Below are positions 1-8,443 of a DNA stretch of 48,299 nucleotides, piece by piece. This DNA is from an uncultured Chromatiales bacterium (GTDB lineage: Bacteria; Pseudomonadota; Gammaproteobacteria; Steroidobacterales; BM003). The notes under the pieces were generated by a model. That model did not search any database. It saw only the letters and a program-made list of their open reading frames with translations, and was not told the DNA's origin. Position 1 is the stretch's first letter, and each line of letters opens with the position of its first letter. The translations under genes and the position numbers were made by a program. The stretch lies in contig CAKZML010000122.1 of NCBI GenBank assembly GCA_937128475.1, positions 1-48,299 of the forward strand. Reading direction: 5' to 3'.

Positions 1-128
1 ATATTGTCACTTATACGTCATAAAAATGATTTCTTTGGCGTGAGTGACGCAGGTCAAAAAATGTCAAAACCGCTGGCTAAAAGCCGGTTCCTGCGCTGCA
101 AACACCATGTATCACAAGGGGAAGACCG

Positions 129-2243
129 ATGAAAAATAGCTACAAGATACTCGGCAAGGCCATCGCCCTGCTAACCCTGTCAATCGCAGGAATGCCAAGC
201 GCCTGGGCATTTGGCAGCTACCTATCTGAATTTTCAGGCTTGTACTCCTCATCGACTACCGATGCAGCCAACTGCGCGGTATGTCACAACAGCGTCAACA
301 GCGGCAGCGGATTTAACGCCTATGGCAACGCACTGCGAAATTCTTCCGCCGCAAACGCCAATAGTGCGTTCGCGAACTGGCTGGCCGAGGTCGAAGGTGA
401 CGACTCAGACGGTGAGGGTAATTCCAATCTGGTGGAGATCATGGCGAGCAGCCAACCGGGATGGTGCTCAGGCAGCTCATGCGCCAACGCTCCATCAGGC
501 ATGTCCGGCATGATGCTGGACCCCGCTCCCCAGCAAACCAATAACCCGCCGGTCGCCAATGCAGCCGGCCCATACACCGGCGAGGCCGGTACCCCGATAC
601 AGTTCGACGGATCAGGATCCTCTGACCCTGACGGAGACACCCTGGTGAGCTACGCCTGGACCTTTGGCGATGGCAGCACCGGAAGTGGCGCGAACCCCAG
701 CCATACCTATGCAACCGGCGGCGAGTTTACCGTGACCCTTGTGGTTAACGACGGCACCGTGGACAGCGCCGAGGCAACCGCCACCGCATCCATAAGCACC
801 CCGCCGACCAACGCTGCCCCCACCGCCAATGCCGGCGGACCCTATGAGGGACAGCCCGACGTGGCCGTGGACTTTGACGGCTCTGGGTCCAGCGATCCCA
901 ATGGCGACGCATTGACCTACGCCTGGGACTTCGGAGATGGCACCATCGGTACCGGCGTAACCACCAGCCATACCTATACCGCCGAGAACACTTACACCGC
1001 GACCCTGACAGTCACCGACCCCGATGGCTTGTCAGATTTCGTAGATGTGACCGTGACCATCGCCATTCCCCCGGCCAACCGGGCCCCTGTTGCCAATGTG
1101 GGCGGTCCTTACAACAACATTTATTCCGGCGCGGCGTACACCTTTAACGGTGCAGGCTCCAGCGATCCTGATGGGGACACACTGACCTACGCCTGGGATT
1201 TCGGTGACTCCAACACAGGTACCGGCCAAAGCCCGGCCCACAGCTACAGCACGGCCGGCGATTACACGCTTAGCCTGACTGTCAGCGATGCTGAATTCTC
1301 CAGTGACCCATCCGTGACCACTATCACGGTCGCCGATCCAGCCGAACTCACTGGTGGCGAAGCCCTGTATTCCAACAGTTGCGCAGGTTGCCATGGTGAT
1401 CCCTGGGCAGGTCCCGCTGTCGATGAGATGTTGATGGGTATGCGTCGCCTGGCCGGTGCAAGAGAGTGCACCATCACGGCATCAATATTCGGCTCAAGCG
1501 CCGTACCCATGATGAGCTACCTGGATTATCTCAGCGCTGCCGAGATTACCGAACTCGCCGTGTACCTGAACTCCAGGGACGCCACCGGTGAGCAACGTTA
1601 CGTGACCGGTTGTGCCGGTTGCCACGGCGCCGATGGTTCCGGTGGTTCCAGCGACGAGGACGTGATGGGCGAAAGCGCCGGCGAGACGGCCATGGCGATC
1701 ATGGAAGAAAGCGAAATGCTGTTCCTCGCCTGCCTGCCCGAGTCGGATCTCAAGGCTATCGGAAGCTTCCTGACCAATGCTGACGGCGATAACGATCATG
1801 ACGGCATCGACGACGAGATGGACTCCGATGACGATAACGATGGCATTAGCGATGACATGGACTCGGATGACGACAATGACGGTTTGAGTGACGACGAGGA
1901 ACATGAGTACGGCACCAATTCCAGTGACCATGACAGCGACAATGACGGCATCGACGACGGTGAGGAAATCCACGAGCACCACACCAATCCGCTCGATGAC
2001 GACAGCGACGACGACGGCCTGACGGACGGTGAAGAAATCAACGAATACGGCACCGATCCTAACGACGAAGATACGGATGACGACGGTTACAGCGATGGCA
2101 CCGAAACCAAGATCATGGGAACCAATCCACTGGTTGCCAACACTGCTGCCAAGACCACTGGTGGTGGAGGCGGAGCCTTCGGCTTGTTCCTGCTGATCGG
2201 TCTTCTGGTCAGTCGGGTTATCCGCAGCGATTCGAAGCGGTAG
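129..2243 (+). CDS. Exported triheme cytochrome with three PKD domains, TSP3-type calcium repeats and GlyGly-CTERM anchor
   Basis: 704 aa. Seen: a signal peptide (hydrophobic residues 11-27, cleavage near AWA-FG). Three CxxCH haem motifs lie near residues 49 (CAVCH), 418 (CAGCH) and 495 (CAGCH). Three PKD domains sit at about 138-222, 229-314 and 318-401, each with the GDG/GDS-T-G and SHTY-type motif. An aspartate-rich run at about 552-670 has D-x-D-x-D-G-x-x-D repeats typical of thrombospondin type 3 calcium sites. The tail has five glycines near 678, a hydrophobic helix and a basic end, which is the GlyGly-CTERM signal. Known: such tails are processed by rhombosortase and go with type II secretion to the cell surface. 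Inferred: a surface or secreted redox protein held by calcium-stabilised modules. The start has a strong AAGGGGAAG Shine-Dalgarno sequence. The partner and substrate are unknown. Confidence 0.85.
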   Translation: MKNSYKILGKAIALLTLSIAGMPSAWAFGSYLSEFSGLYSSSTTDAANCAVCHNSVNSGSGFNAYGNALRNSSAANANSAFANWLAEVEGDDSDGEGNSNLVEIMASSQPGWCSGSSCANAPSGMSGMMLDPAPQQTNNPPVANAAGPYTGEAGTPIQFDGSGSSDPDGDTLVSYAWTFGDGSTGSGANPSHTYATGGEFTVTLVVNDGTVDSAEATATASISTPPTNAAPTANAGGPYEGQPDVAVDFDGSGSSDPNGDALTYAWDFGDGTIGTGVTTSHTYTAENTYTATLTVTDPDGLSDFVDVTVTIAIPPANRAPVANVGGPYNNIYSGAAYTFNGAGSSDPDGDTLTYAWDFGDSNTGTGQSPAHSYSTAGDYTLSLTVSDAEFSSDPSVTTITVADPAELTGGEALYSNSCAGCHGDPWAGPAVDEMLMGMRRLAGARECTITASIFGSSAVPMMSYLDYLSAAEITELAVYLNSRDATGEQRYVTGCAGCHGADGSGGSSDEDVMGESAGETAMAIMEESEMLFLACLPESDLKAIGSFLTNADGDNDHDGIDDEMDSDDDNDGISDDMDSDDDNDGLSDDEEHEYGTNSSDHDSDNDGIDDGEEIHEHHTNPLDDDSDDDGLTDGEEINEYGTDPNDEDTDDDGYSDGTETKIMGTNPLVANTAAKTTGGGGGAFGLFLLIGLLVSRVIRSDSKR

Positions 2244-2277
2244 TCCGGTAAACCAAGTCCCCTAAGAAGGACGCAGT

Positions 2278-2317
2278 AAAAGGCCAGACCGGTTTTCCGG
2301 CCTGGCCTTTTTTTATC
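2278..2317. terminator. Bidirectional rho-independent terminator
   Basis: AGGCCAGACCGG and CCGGCCTGGCCT form a 12-bp stem with one mismatch and a TTTT loop. The stem has A residues on the left and seven T residues on the right, so it can stop transcription from both converging genes (the PKD cytochrome and the patatin gene). Confidence 0.85.
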
Positions 2318-2336
2318 GTCCTGAGTGTTGCATGGC

Positions 2337-3188
2337 CTATCCAGCCCAGAGATCAAATATTCGCTGGGCGGTATCACGACCAACCTGGTAGCCCTGCTCC
2401 AGCAAGCGCCGATCGGAGGTCATCCTGGATACCGGGAAGTCATCGGGAAGGCAGATTTCGATGATTTCGGTGTCGGCAGGCGGGTTGCGAATGAAGTCCA
2501 GGGATTCCTGGTACCTCTGTGGCCGGGTCTTCATGGCGGGCACCAGCCCCGGTGACTTTCTCAGGAACCAGGGCAGCATGGCATCCGCTTTCGATGGATT
2601 CTTTTTATAGCCAAACGGCCGCGACCGAATCACCAGGATTCGCCTGGCGCCTCGACGGTGAGCCTCACGAACGGGTATCGCGTCCGCCACCCCACCATCA
2701 CTCCACTGTCGCCCGCGCAGACTCACGGTGTCCCGGTAAAAGATCGGCAAGGCGCTGGATGCTTTCAACACGTCGAACAACTCATCTGCGGTGGGCGTGA
2801 GATAGTCCGCGGCGCCACTTTCCGCGCAAGTCACCGTGGCAAGAAACTGGCTGTGCTGGGCCAGCATCGTATCGGTATCAATGGGCAGATCGTCCCGGGT
2901 GATATTCCACATCCAGTCCAGGTCCATCAGGTGCCCGCCGGCGAGAAACCGTCTGTAGCGAATAAACTCCGGCCTCAGCGAATAGTCGAGATAGATTTTC
3001 AGATTTCTGCCATGCATCTTCGCGAGATACACCGCAATGTTGGACGCGCCTGCAGATACACCCATGCACAGATCAAATGGATAAAAGTCGTGGGCTATAA
3101 ATTCGTCCAGGATGCCGCAGGAAAATATCCCGCGCATTGCACCACCCTCGACCACCATTGCTGTCTTGACGCTGTCATTTTCCGCCAT
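2337..3188 (-). CDS. Patatin-like phospholipase family protein
   Basis: 283 aa. Seen: an N-terminal glycine-rich oxyanion motif (VEGGAMRG, residues 13-20), the nucleophile elbow GVSAGA with Ser45, and the catalytic Asp in SDGG at about residue 164. These form the Ser-Asp dyad of patatin lipases. There is no signal peptide, so the enzyme is probably cytoplasmic. Length and motif spacing resemble the YjjU-like bacterial subfamily. Known: patatin enzymes hydrolyse acyl chains from phospholipids or other lipids; the substrate here cannot be read from sequence. The start has AAAGGA about 8 nt upstream. It converges on the PKD cytochrome gene and seems to be a single transcription unit. Confidence 0.85.
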   Translation of the reverse strand: MAENDSVKTAMVVEGGAMRGIFSCGILDEFIAHDFYPFDLCMGVSAGASNIAVYLAKMHGRNLKIYLDYSLRPEFIRYRRFLAGGHLMDLDWMWNITRDDLPIDTDTMLAQHSQFLATVTCAESGAADYLTPTADELFDVLKASSALPIFYRDTVSLRGRQWSDGGVADAIPVREAHRRGARRILVIRSRPFGYKKNPSKADAMLPWFLRKSPGLVPAMKTRPQRYQESLDFIRNPPADTEIIEICLPDDFPVSRMTSDRRLLEQGYQVGRDTAQRIFDLWAG

Positions 3189-3348
3189 TGAACATCCTTT
3201 TTCTGCTTCCTGCAGCCTACATTAGTCCCGCGACAACCCAAAGCTTCGCGGCACAGGATAAGAATATCAACTGCCAGGGCAGGAATGGCACGGAGTTGAC
3301 GGAAAAGGCTCTACGCGGGCAGCGAGAGATTGCTCAACGAGATAGCAG

Positions 3349-5472
3349 TCACGATCTCTGGGAAAGACCGCCAGCTAGGAACCGGGCAGCTTTTCCAAAG
3401 CGACTTTCGGGATGTAAACCAGACTTGGCAAGGAAGAGTGTTTCGAATTCATCTGCCGGGACGGGTTTGCTGAAAAGATAACCCTGGATTTCGTCACAGC
3501 CATGCCCACTTAAGAATTCGAGTTGTTCTTCCAACTCCACGCCCTCGGCAACAACGTTAAGCCCAAGCTGCTGCGCCATAGCAAGAATTGCAGCACATAT
3601 CGCTGCATCGTCCGGGTCCCGGTGCAGGTTCTCGACAAAAGAACGATCAATCTTGAGTGTGTCGATTGGGAAACGCTTCAGATAGCTAAGCGAAGAGTAC
3701 CCTGTTCCAAAATCATCCACCGACAATCGAACCCCGGCCTCGCGCAAGGTCTTCAGCGCAACAATGGTTTCCTCAACATTTCGCAGCAACATGCTCTCAG
3801 TGATCTCAAGCTCGAGATACCGCTCCTCAATGCCTGCTGCAGAAATAGCATTAAATACATCCTGAATCAGGCAATCGGCATAGAAATGATAACTGGAGAT
3901 ATTTACCGCTACAGGAATTCCGTGGGACGGTCCTTCCCACCACTTACGGACCTGCTGGCAGGCCTCCTTAAGCACCCACTGACTCAGGGGCAAAATCAAC
4001 CCGGTCTCTTCGGCTACCGGAATGAATTCCGCCGGACTTACCATCCCTCTTTCCGGATGGTTCCACCGAAGTAGCGCCTCGGCGCTCACAACTGCGCCGG
4101 TGGTTACGTTAACTTTTGGCTGGTAGTAAAGCTCGAATTGCTCTTCCTCTACTGCCGCGCGTATCTCTCCTTCCAGGTTCAACCTGCTAAGAGACCTGAC
4201 CCGCATGGTTTCGGAATGGAATTTGTAATTATTTCGGCCAGCTTTCTTGGCACGATACATCGCCGAGTCGGCGTTCATCAGAAGGGCTTCGCGTGTGTCG
4301 CCGTCTTGCGGATAAATCGCAACGCCGATACTTGGCGTCACTACAAATTGATGCCCGTCGCAGGTAAAAGGTGTGTTCATTGCTGAAACCACATCCGAGG
4401 CAAACCCCTCAACCGCACTTGCCGAATCAACACCATAGAGTTTGATACCAAACTCGTCGCCTCCCAGGCGGGCCAGCCTGATCTTTCCCTCGGGACCAAG
4501 ACTTGGAGATTCGGGACAGACTATCGATTTCGCACAATGACCGAGCCTTTCGGCCACACCCTCTAACAGGCGGTCACCCACAGAGTGGCCCAGGGTGTCG
4601 TTAATCCGTTTAAACTGGTCAAGATCAATAAAGAAGATTGAAAATCCCTGCTTTTCTCTCTCGGCCACCCTGATGGTGTGATCCAGGCTATCGCTGAATA
4701 GCTGCCGATTTGGCAGACGCGTCAAGCCATCGAAGTAAGCCAGGTCGAGAATCTTTGCCTCGGACTCCTTCTTCTGGGTAATGTCACGAACCAGTGCAAG
4801 GACCGAATTCTTGTCCCGAGCGATAAAGCGTGTTTCCAAAAACACGCTTTGTCCCGGCACTCCATGTTCGTAAACCTGTGGCAGGCCAGTTTCTAACGCC
4901 TTGCGAACGCACTCCGTGGCTAACGGATCATCTTTACAGGGGTAAGCGGTAATCTCACCGTTGCTGTTGAAGGTTTTTTGCTGACCTATCTGGTCCGCTT
5001 GAGCCTCACCATCCGCATTGACAATGAAAATAAGATCGGGAACAGCGCTAATCAAACCCCGCAGGTCATTCAGTGACGTACTGGCTTTCAAGACGTACCT
5101 GATGCGATGGGGAAGCACAGACCAGGCTATGGGCTTGTTAACAAAATCGGTTGCTCCAAGATCGTAGGCACGATTGACGGAGCGGTCATCTTCCAGGCCG
5201 GTGATTAGAATAATCGGCGTTTCTCTACCGACCTCTTTGAAACGAATTGCCTTGCATATATCAAAGCCATTCAGCCCCGGCATTTCTACATCCAGAAGGA
5301 CTATATCGGGTTTAACCTTGTCAAAAAGCTCCAGCGCCTGCCTTCCATCGGTGGCTGTCACCACTCGAAAACCCGCCTGCTGGAGTACCTCTTCCGCCAC
5401 CAGCAAATGAGTAAGGTCGTCGTCAGCAACCAGCACCACTGGATTTTCAAGCTGCCCGATTTCCGAATTCAT
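3349..5472 (-). CDS. Response regulator with GGDEF and EAL domains (c-di-GMP turnover)
   Basis: 707 aa. Domains in order: REC (about 12-130, phospho-acceptor Asp61 in LLDVEMPG, Lys in NKP), a PAS-like linker (about 138-235), GGDEF (about 245-420, intact GGDEF at 337-341) and EAL (about 435-690, Glu465 of EAL intact, DDFGTGYSSL and EGVE motifs present). Both catalytic signatures look complete, so it may make and degrade cyclic di-GMP, though many such hybrids use only one activity. The start codon overlaps the stop of the upstream hybrid kinase as ATGA, so the two are translationally coupled. Inferred: this is the output of that kinase's phosphorelay, turning a periplasmic signal into a c-di-GMP change affecting motility or biofilm state. 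Confidence 0.9.
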   Translation of the reverse strand: MNSEIGQLENPVVLVADDDLTHLLVAEEVLQQAGFRVVTATDGRQALELFDKVKPDIVLLDVEMPGLNGFDICKAIRFKEVGRETPIILITGLEDDRSVNRAYDLGATDFVNKPIAWSVLPHRIRYVLKASTSLNDLRGLISAVPDLIFIVNADGEAQADQIGQQKTFNSNGEITAYPCKDDPLATECVRKALETGLPQVYEHGVPGQSVFLETRFIARDKNSVLALVRDITQKKESEAKILDLAYFDGLTRLPNRQLFSDSLDHTIRVAEREKQGFSIFFIDLDQFKRINDTLGHSVGDRLLEGVAERLGHCAKSIVCPESPSLGPEGKIRLARLGGDEFGIKLYGVDSASAVEGFASDVVSAMNTPFTCDGHQFVVTPSIGVAIYPQDGDTREALLMNADSAMYRAKKAGRNNYKFHSETMRVRSLSRLNLEGEIRAAVEEEQFELYYQPKVNVTTGAVVSAEALLRWNHPERGMVSPAEFIPVAEETGLILPLSQWVLKEACQQVRKWWEGPSHGIPVAVNISSYHFYADCLIQDVFNAISAAGIEERYLELEITESMLLRNVEETIVALKTLREAGVRLSVDDFGTGYSSLSYLKRFPIDTLKIDRSFVENLHRDPDDAAICAAILAMAQQLGLNVVAEGVELEEQLEFLSGHGCDEIQGYLFSKPVPADEFETLFLAKSGLHPESRFGKAARFLAGGLSQRS

Positions 5473-8144
5473 GCGGGCGCCCCCATTCTCAGGTCAAGCT
5501 CGGCAATCACCTTTTGATAAACCTCAACAATACGGGGAAGCATTTGCTCTGCTGTCTCCAGGTCTTGCTGACCTGCCGCCTTTTCAACACTCAGCATTAA
5601 ACCGGACATCACCATGGCGCCGACATTGGCGCTACTGGATTTCAAGGCATGGGCTGTCTTTCTGACTTCTTCGATATCCTTCGCGTCTATAGAAGATGCC
5701 AGCATATCCATGAGTTCTTTCGAACTCGTCCGATAGGCGTCTACTACCCGGGCCAGCAAATCATTGCTGCCGCTTTGTTGTAGCGCGGCCAGTCTGTCCA
5801 ATACCTCTGGATCAAGTGCAACTGAAGTATCCTCTGAACTATCCGCCAGGAGATTACCCATACTTTTCGGCGCTGAGGCAGCGCTGGCAAGCGGCACTCC
5901 CGGCTCAAGGTATTTCGACAGCATGTTGAACAGCTGATCAACCGTGTATGGCTTGCTCAAATAGTCGTTCATGCCCACGTCAATACATATGTCGCGATCG
6001 GCTGAAGAGGCGTTGGCGGTAACCGCAATGATCGGGGTGCGTGAATCACCACGACTCAATTCGATTTCCCTGATTTCCTGTGTTGCAGTAAAACCATCCA
6101 TCTCCGGCATCTGGCAATCCATCAGGACAACATCAAACGCGCTGCTTAAAAACTGGTCCAGTGCCTCGCGACCGTTGTTCGCAACGACGACACTAACGCC
6201 CATGGCAGAAAGCATGCCCAGGGCGACCGCCTGGTTCACGGCGTTATCTTCGGCGAGCAATATTCTGCCGGTCAGTGACCCGACTTGTGGACGCTCGACC
6301 TTGAGCTTGAACACACCGCTCTGCAAAGTCCTGGCCGAGTCGGTCAGCTCTTCTTCGTAAATTTCTCTCATGCAAAGGCTAAACGAGAAAACTGATCCCT
6401 TGCCGGGTTCGCTCTGGACACGCAACTGTCCGCCCATCATTTCGACCAACTGCATGCTTATCGCCAGGCCAAGACCGGTACCGCCAAATCGGCGAGTCGT
6501 GGTCCCGTCTTCCTGGGCAAAGGAATCAAATATTTTCTCCTGCATTTCTGGCGCAATGCCAACTCCGGTATCGGCCACTTCAAAGCGCAAGTTGACGTAT
6601 CCCTGCTCAGCCTTGGAAGAGACCACCCGAACCAGGATACTGCCTTCATGGGTGAACTTGATCGCATTACCAATCAGGTTGGTCAGAATTTGACGCAGTC
6701 GGAATGGATCACCAACCACCGAGATAGAAGCGAACTGGGGCAACATGCAATGAAGGGTAAGTCCCTTCTCCTGAGCAAGTGGAGAAAGCCCGTCTATGGA
6801 GTCATTGAGAAAACTCTGCAGGTCGAACGTTATATTCTCAAGCGTCAGCTTGCCGGCTTCGATTTTGGAGAAGTCCAGCAGGTCATTGATCACCCCAAGC
6901 AGAGATTTGCCGGATTCCTGGATGATCTGTGCATAGCGCTGTTGCTTGCCATCAAGCTCGGTTCGCTCCAGGAGCTCAACCATACCCAGAACACCGTTCA
7001 TGGGAGTTCTGATTTCATGGCTCATTCTGGCCAGAAATTCACTCTTGGCTTTTGCAAGGGCCAGGGCTTCGTCCCGGGCGTGCTCTAATTCCCGCTGGAC
7101 GCTGCCCAGCTCTCCGGTAAGTTGGTCAAACTCCCGGGTAAGCTGACCAATTTCATCAGAACGAGTGGTTTCAAGCCTCCGACCAAGATCGCCAGTTCTT
7201 CGAATTCTCAACATGTGATGTGACAAGCGAGATAGCGGCACGACAATCCAGTTACGCATTACCAGCCAGGCAACAAACAGGAAAATCAACGTTACGCCGG
7301 TCAGGTATATCATCGCGGCCTTGGCGGCGCTCCGACCCATACCACTGACAACTCTCGGAGAGCTGACATGAATGGCCACTGCCGGTGAGCCATACAAGTC
7401 ATATAGAATTTCGTGCCCGGTTACTCTTTCGTCATCGTATTCCATGTGGCTCGTTACGCCATCCCCGGGTGACAACTGCAATTCCTGTCGAACGTGGTCG
7501 CTGAGGGTTGGGTCATCTTTGGCGGACACGGAAAGCTCAACGCCAGCCCGTTGCTGCAACTCCAGAACCGTGGTTCTGTCCAGATAGCGACCTATCACCA
7601 GAGTGCCAGCGGCGGGCCCTTCGCCCTGGTCATTAAGTATCTGGTGAGAACTAACCAGGATAGGACTCTTTTTGGCAAGAAGGATGCCCTGCACCACATC
7701 CTCTGGCCCTCGAAGGTCCAACAACGGATGGCCAGGAGTCAACGGCTGTAACAACTCTTCTTCCGGGGTCTCTAAAAAACCTCCAATGGAATCCTGAAAA
7801 CCGCCCCAGCGAAGCATGCCCTGCTCATCAAAGATGAGCATCATGTTCATGTGGGTGAGGTCCCAGCTGCTGCTGTCCAGGTTCTCCTCTGCATACTGCT
7901 CGCGTTTTCCAAGAACAAAATCCCTGGTGTGGTTCCACTCGGAATATTGACGATTGATGATATCCAGGGCGTCCAGCTCGGCGTCTATGGCCAGCAGCGC
8001 ACGGTTGAGGCTCTGATTTGCTTCCTTTTGCTCGAAATCGTAGAACGCGGGTAAGACGCCCGCCTGCAGGGAATAGTAGCTGGCGATACCGAAAATCGTT
8101 CCCAGGACAAGGATTAGATAAACTATTTTTGTTTGTAGAGACAT
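5469..8144 (-). CDS. Hybrid sensor histidine kinase (CHASE4-HAMP-HisKA-HATPase-REC-Hpt)
   Basis: 891 aa. Seen: TM1 at about 7-28, a periplasmic domain of CHASE4 type (about 35-270), TM2 at about 277-297 and HAMP (about 298-350). HisKA has His376 in SHEIRTP. The HATPase has the N box (NAIKF, about 493), G1 (DTGVGI, about 525) and G2 (GTGLGL, about 555). A receiver carries Asp676 in LMDCQMP, and a C-terminal Hpt has His832 in TAHALKSSS. This is a full His-Asp-His relay in one chain, like BarA or ArcB in order. The last Asp is expected to be the REC of the overlapping downstream gene (4-nt ATGA overlap). The ligand is unknown. The start codon has no strong Shine-Dalgarno sequence. Confidence 0.92.
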   Translation of the reverse strand: MSLQTKIVYLILVLGTIFGIASYYSLQAGVLPAFYDFEQKEANQSLNRALLAIDAELDALDIINRQYSEWNHTRDFVLGKREQYAEENLDSSSWDLTHMNMMLIFDEQGMLRWGGFQDSIGGFLETPEEELLQPLTPGHPLLDLRGPEDVVQGILLAKKSPILVSSHQILNDQGEGPAAGTLVIGRYLDRTTVLELQQRAGVELSVSAKDDPTLSDHVRQELQLSPGDGVTSHMEYDDERVTGHEILYDLYGSPAVAIHVSSPRVVSGMGRSAAKAAMIYLTGVTLIFLFVAWLVMRNWIVVPLSRLSHHMLRIRRTGDLGRRLETTRSDEIGQLTREFDQLTGELGSVQRELEHARDEALALAKAKSEFLARMSHEIRTPMNGVLGMVELLERTELDGKQQRYAQIIQESGKSLLGVINDLLDFSKIEAGKLTLENITFDLQSFLNDSIDGLSPLAQEKGLTLHCMLPQFASISVVGDPFRLRQILTNLIGNAIKFTHEGSILVRVVSSKAEQGYVNLRFEVADTGVGIAPEMQEKIFDSFAQEDGTTTRRFGGTGLGLAISMQLVEMMGGQLRVQSEPGKGSVFSFSLCMREIYEEELTDSARTLQSGVFKLKVERPQVGSLTGRILLAEDNAVNQAVALGMLSAMGVSVVVANNGREALDQFLSSAFDVVLMDCQMPEMDGFTATQEIREIELSRGDSRTPIIAVTANASSADRDICIDVGMNDYLSKPYTVDQLFNMLSKYLEPGVPLASAASAPKSMGNLLADSSEDTSVALDPEVLDRLAALQQSGSNDLLARVVDAYRTSSKELMDMLASSIDAKDIEEVRKTAHALKSSSANVGAMVMSGLMLSVEKAAGQQDLETAEQMLPRIVEVYQKVIAELDLRMGAPA

Positions 8145-8443
8145 ATTAGGCGTAAATTTTGGCGCTTATAAAGAAGCTCAACAACACGTCCATATGCCTG
8201 CGGGGGAATTTGGTAAATGTAAGCTTCGTCTTACAGATACCGACTGGATAAGGATACCTCCACCAGCTACTCAATTATGAGAGATTGATTCCAGTTTTAA
8301 TAGTATGAAAATACTACGCCACGTAAGGGTAAAACGAAGCTGGGAGCACCAAATCCAGGCCATAAAAGCCGTTTGGATTTAGCCCGAGCCCTGTGTTTTG
8401 AGGTATGTTGGGCCCGGCTGACACGATTAATGCGGGCATTCTT
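8145..8443. other. Divergent intergenic region between kinase and FAD oxidoreductase
   Basis: About 300 bp between two divergent genes, so it must hold both promoters. I could not place clear -35/-10 pairs. An imperfect hairpin is visible at 8351-8380 (AAATCCA pairs with TGGATTT, and inner GGC with GCC, with a 3-nt bulge). It does not match the consensus of a c-di-GMP or other riboswitch that I know. No protein-coding ORF is credible here. Confidence 0.4.

Noticed and set aside
540-1330. Regular repeats that might be a CRISPR or DNA repeat array
   Set aside because: They are three diverged PKD domains in one reading frame; spacing is about 260-270 bp and repeats are not identical.
1494-2053. 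Minus-strand open frames opposite the Asp-rich repeats of the first gene
   Set aside because: Low-complexity Val/Ile- or Ser-rich translations produced by GAC/GAT repeats on the other strand.
8300-8400. Possible c-di-GMP riboswitch between the GGDEF/kinase locus and the oxidoreductase
   Set aside because: A hairpin is present, but the conserved GEMM core and tetraloop receptor are missing, and it lies on the strand leading to the oxidoreductase.
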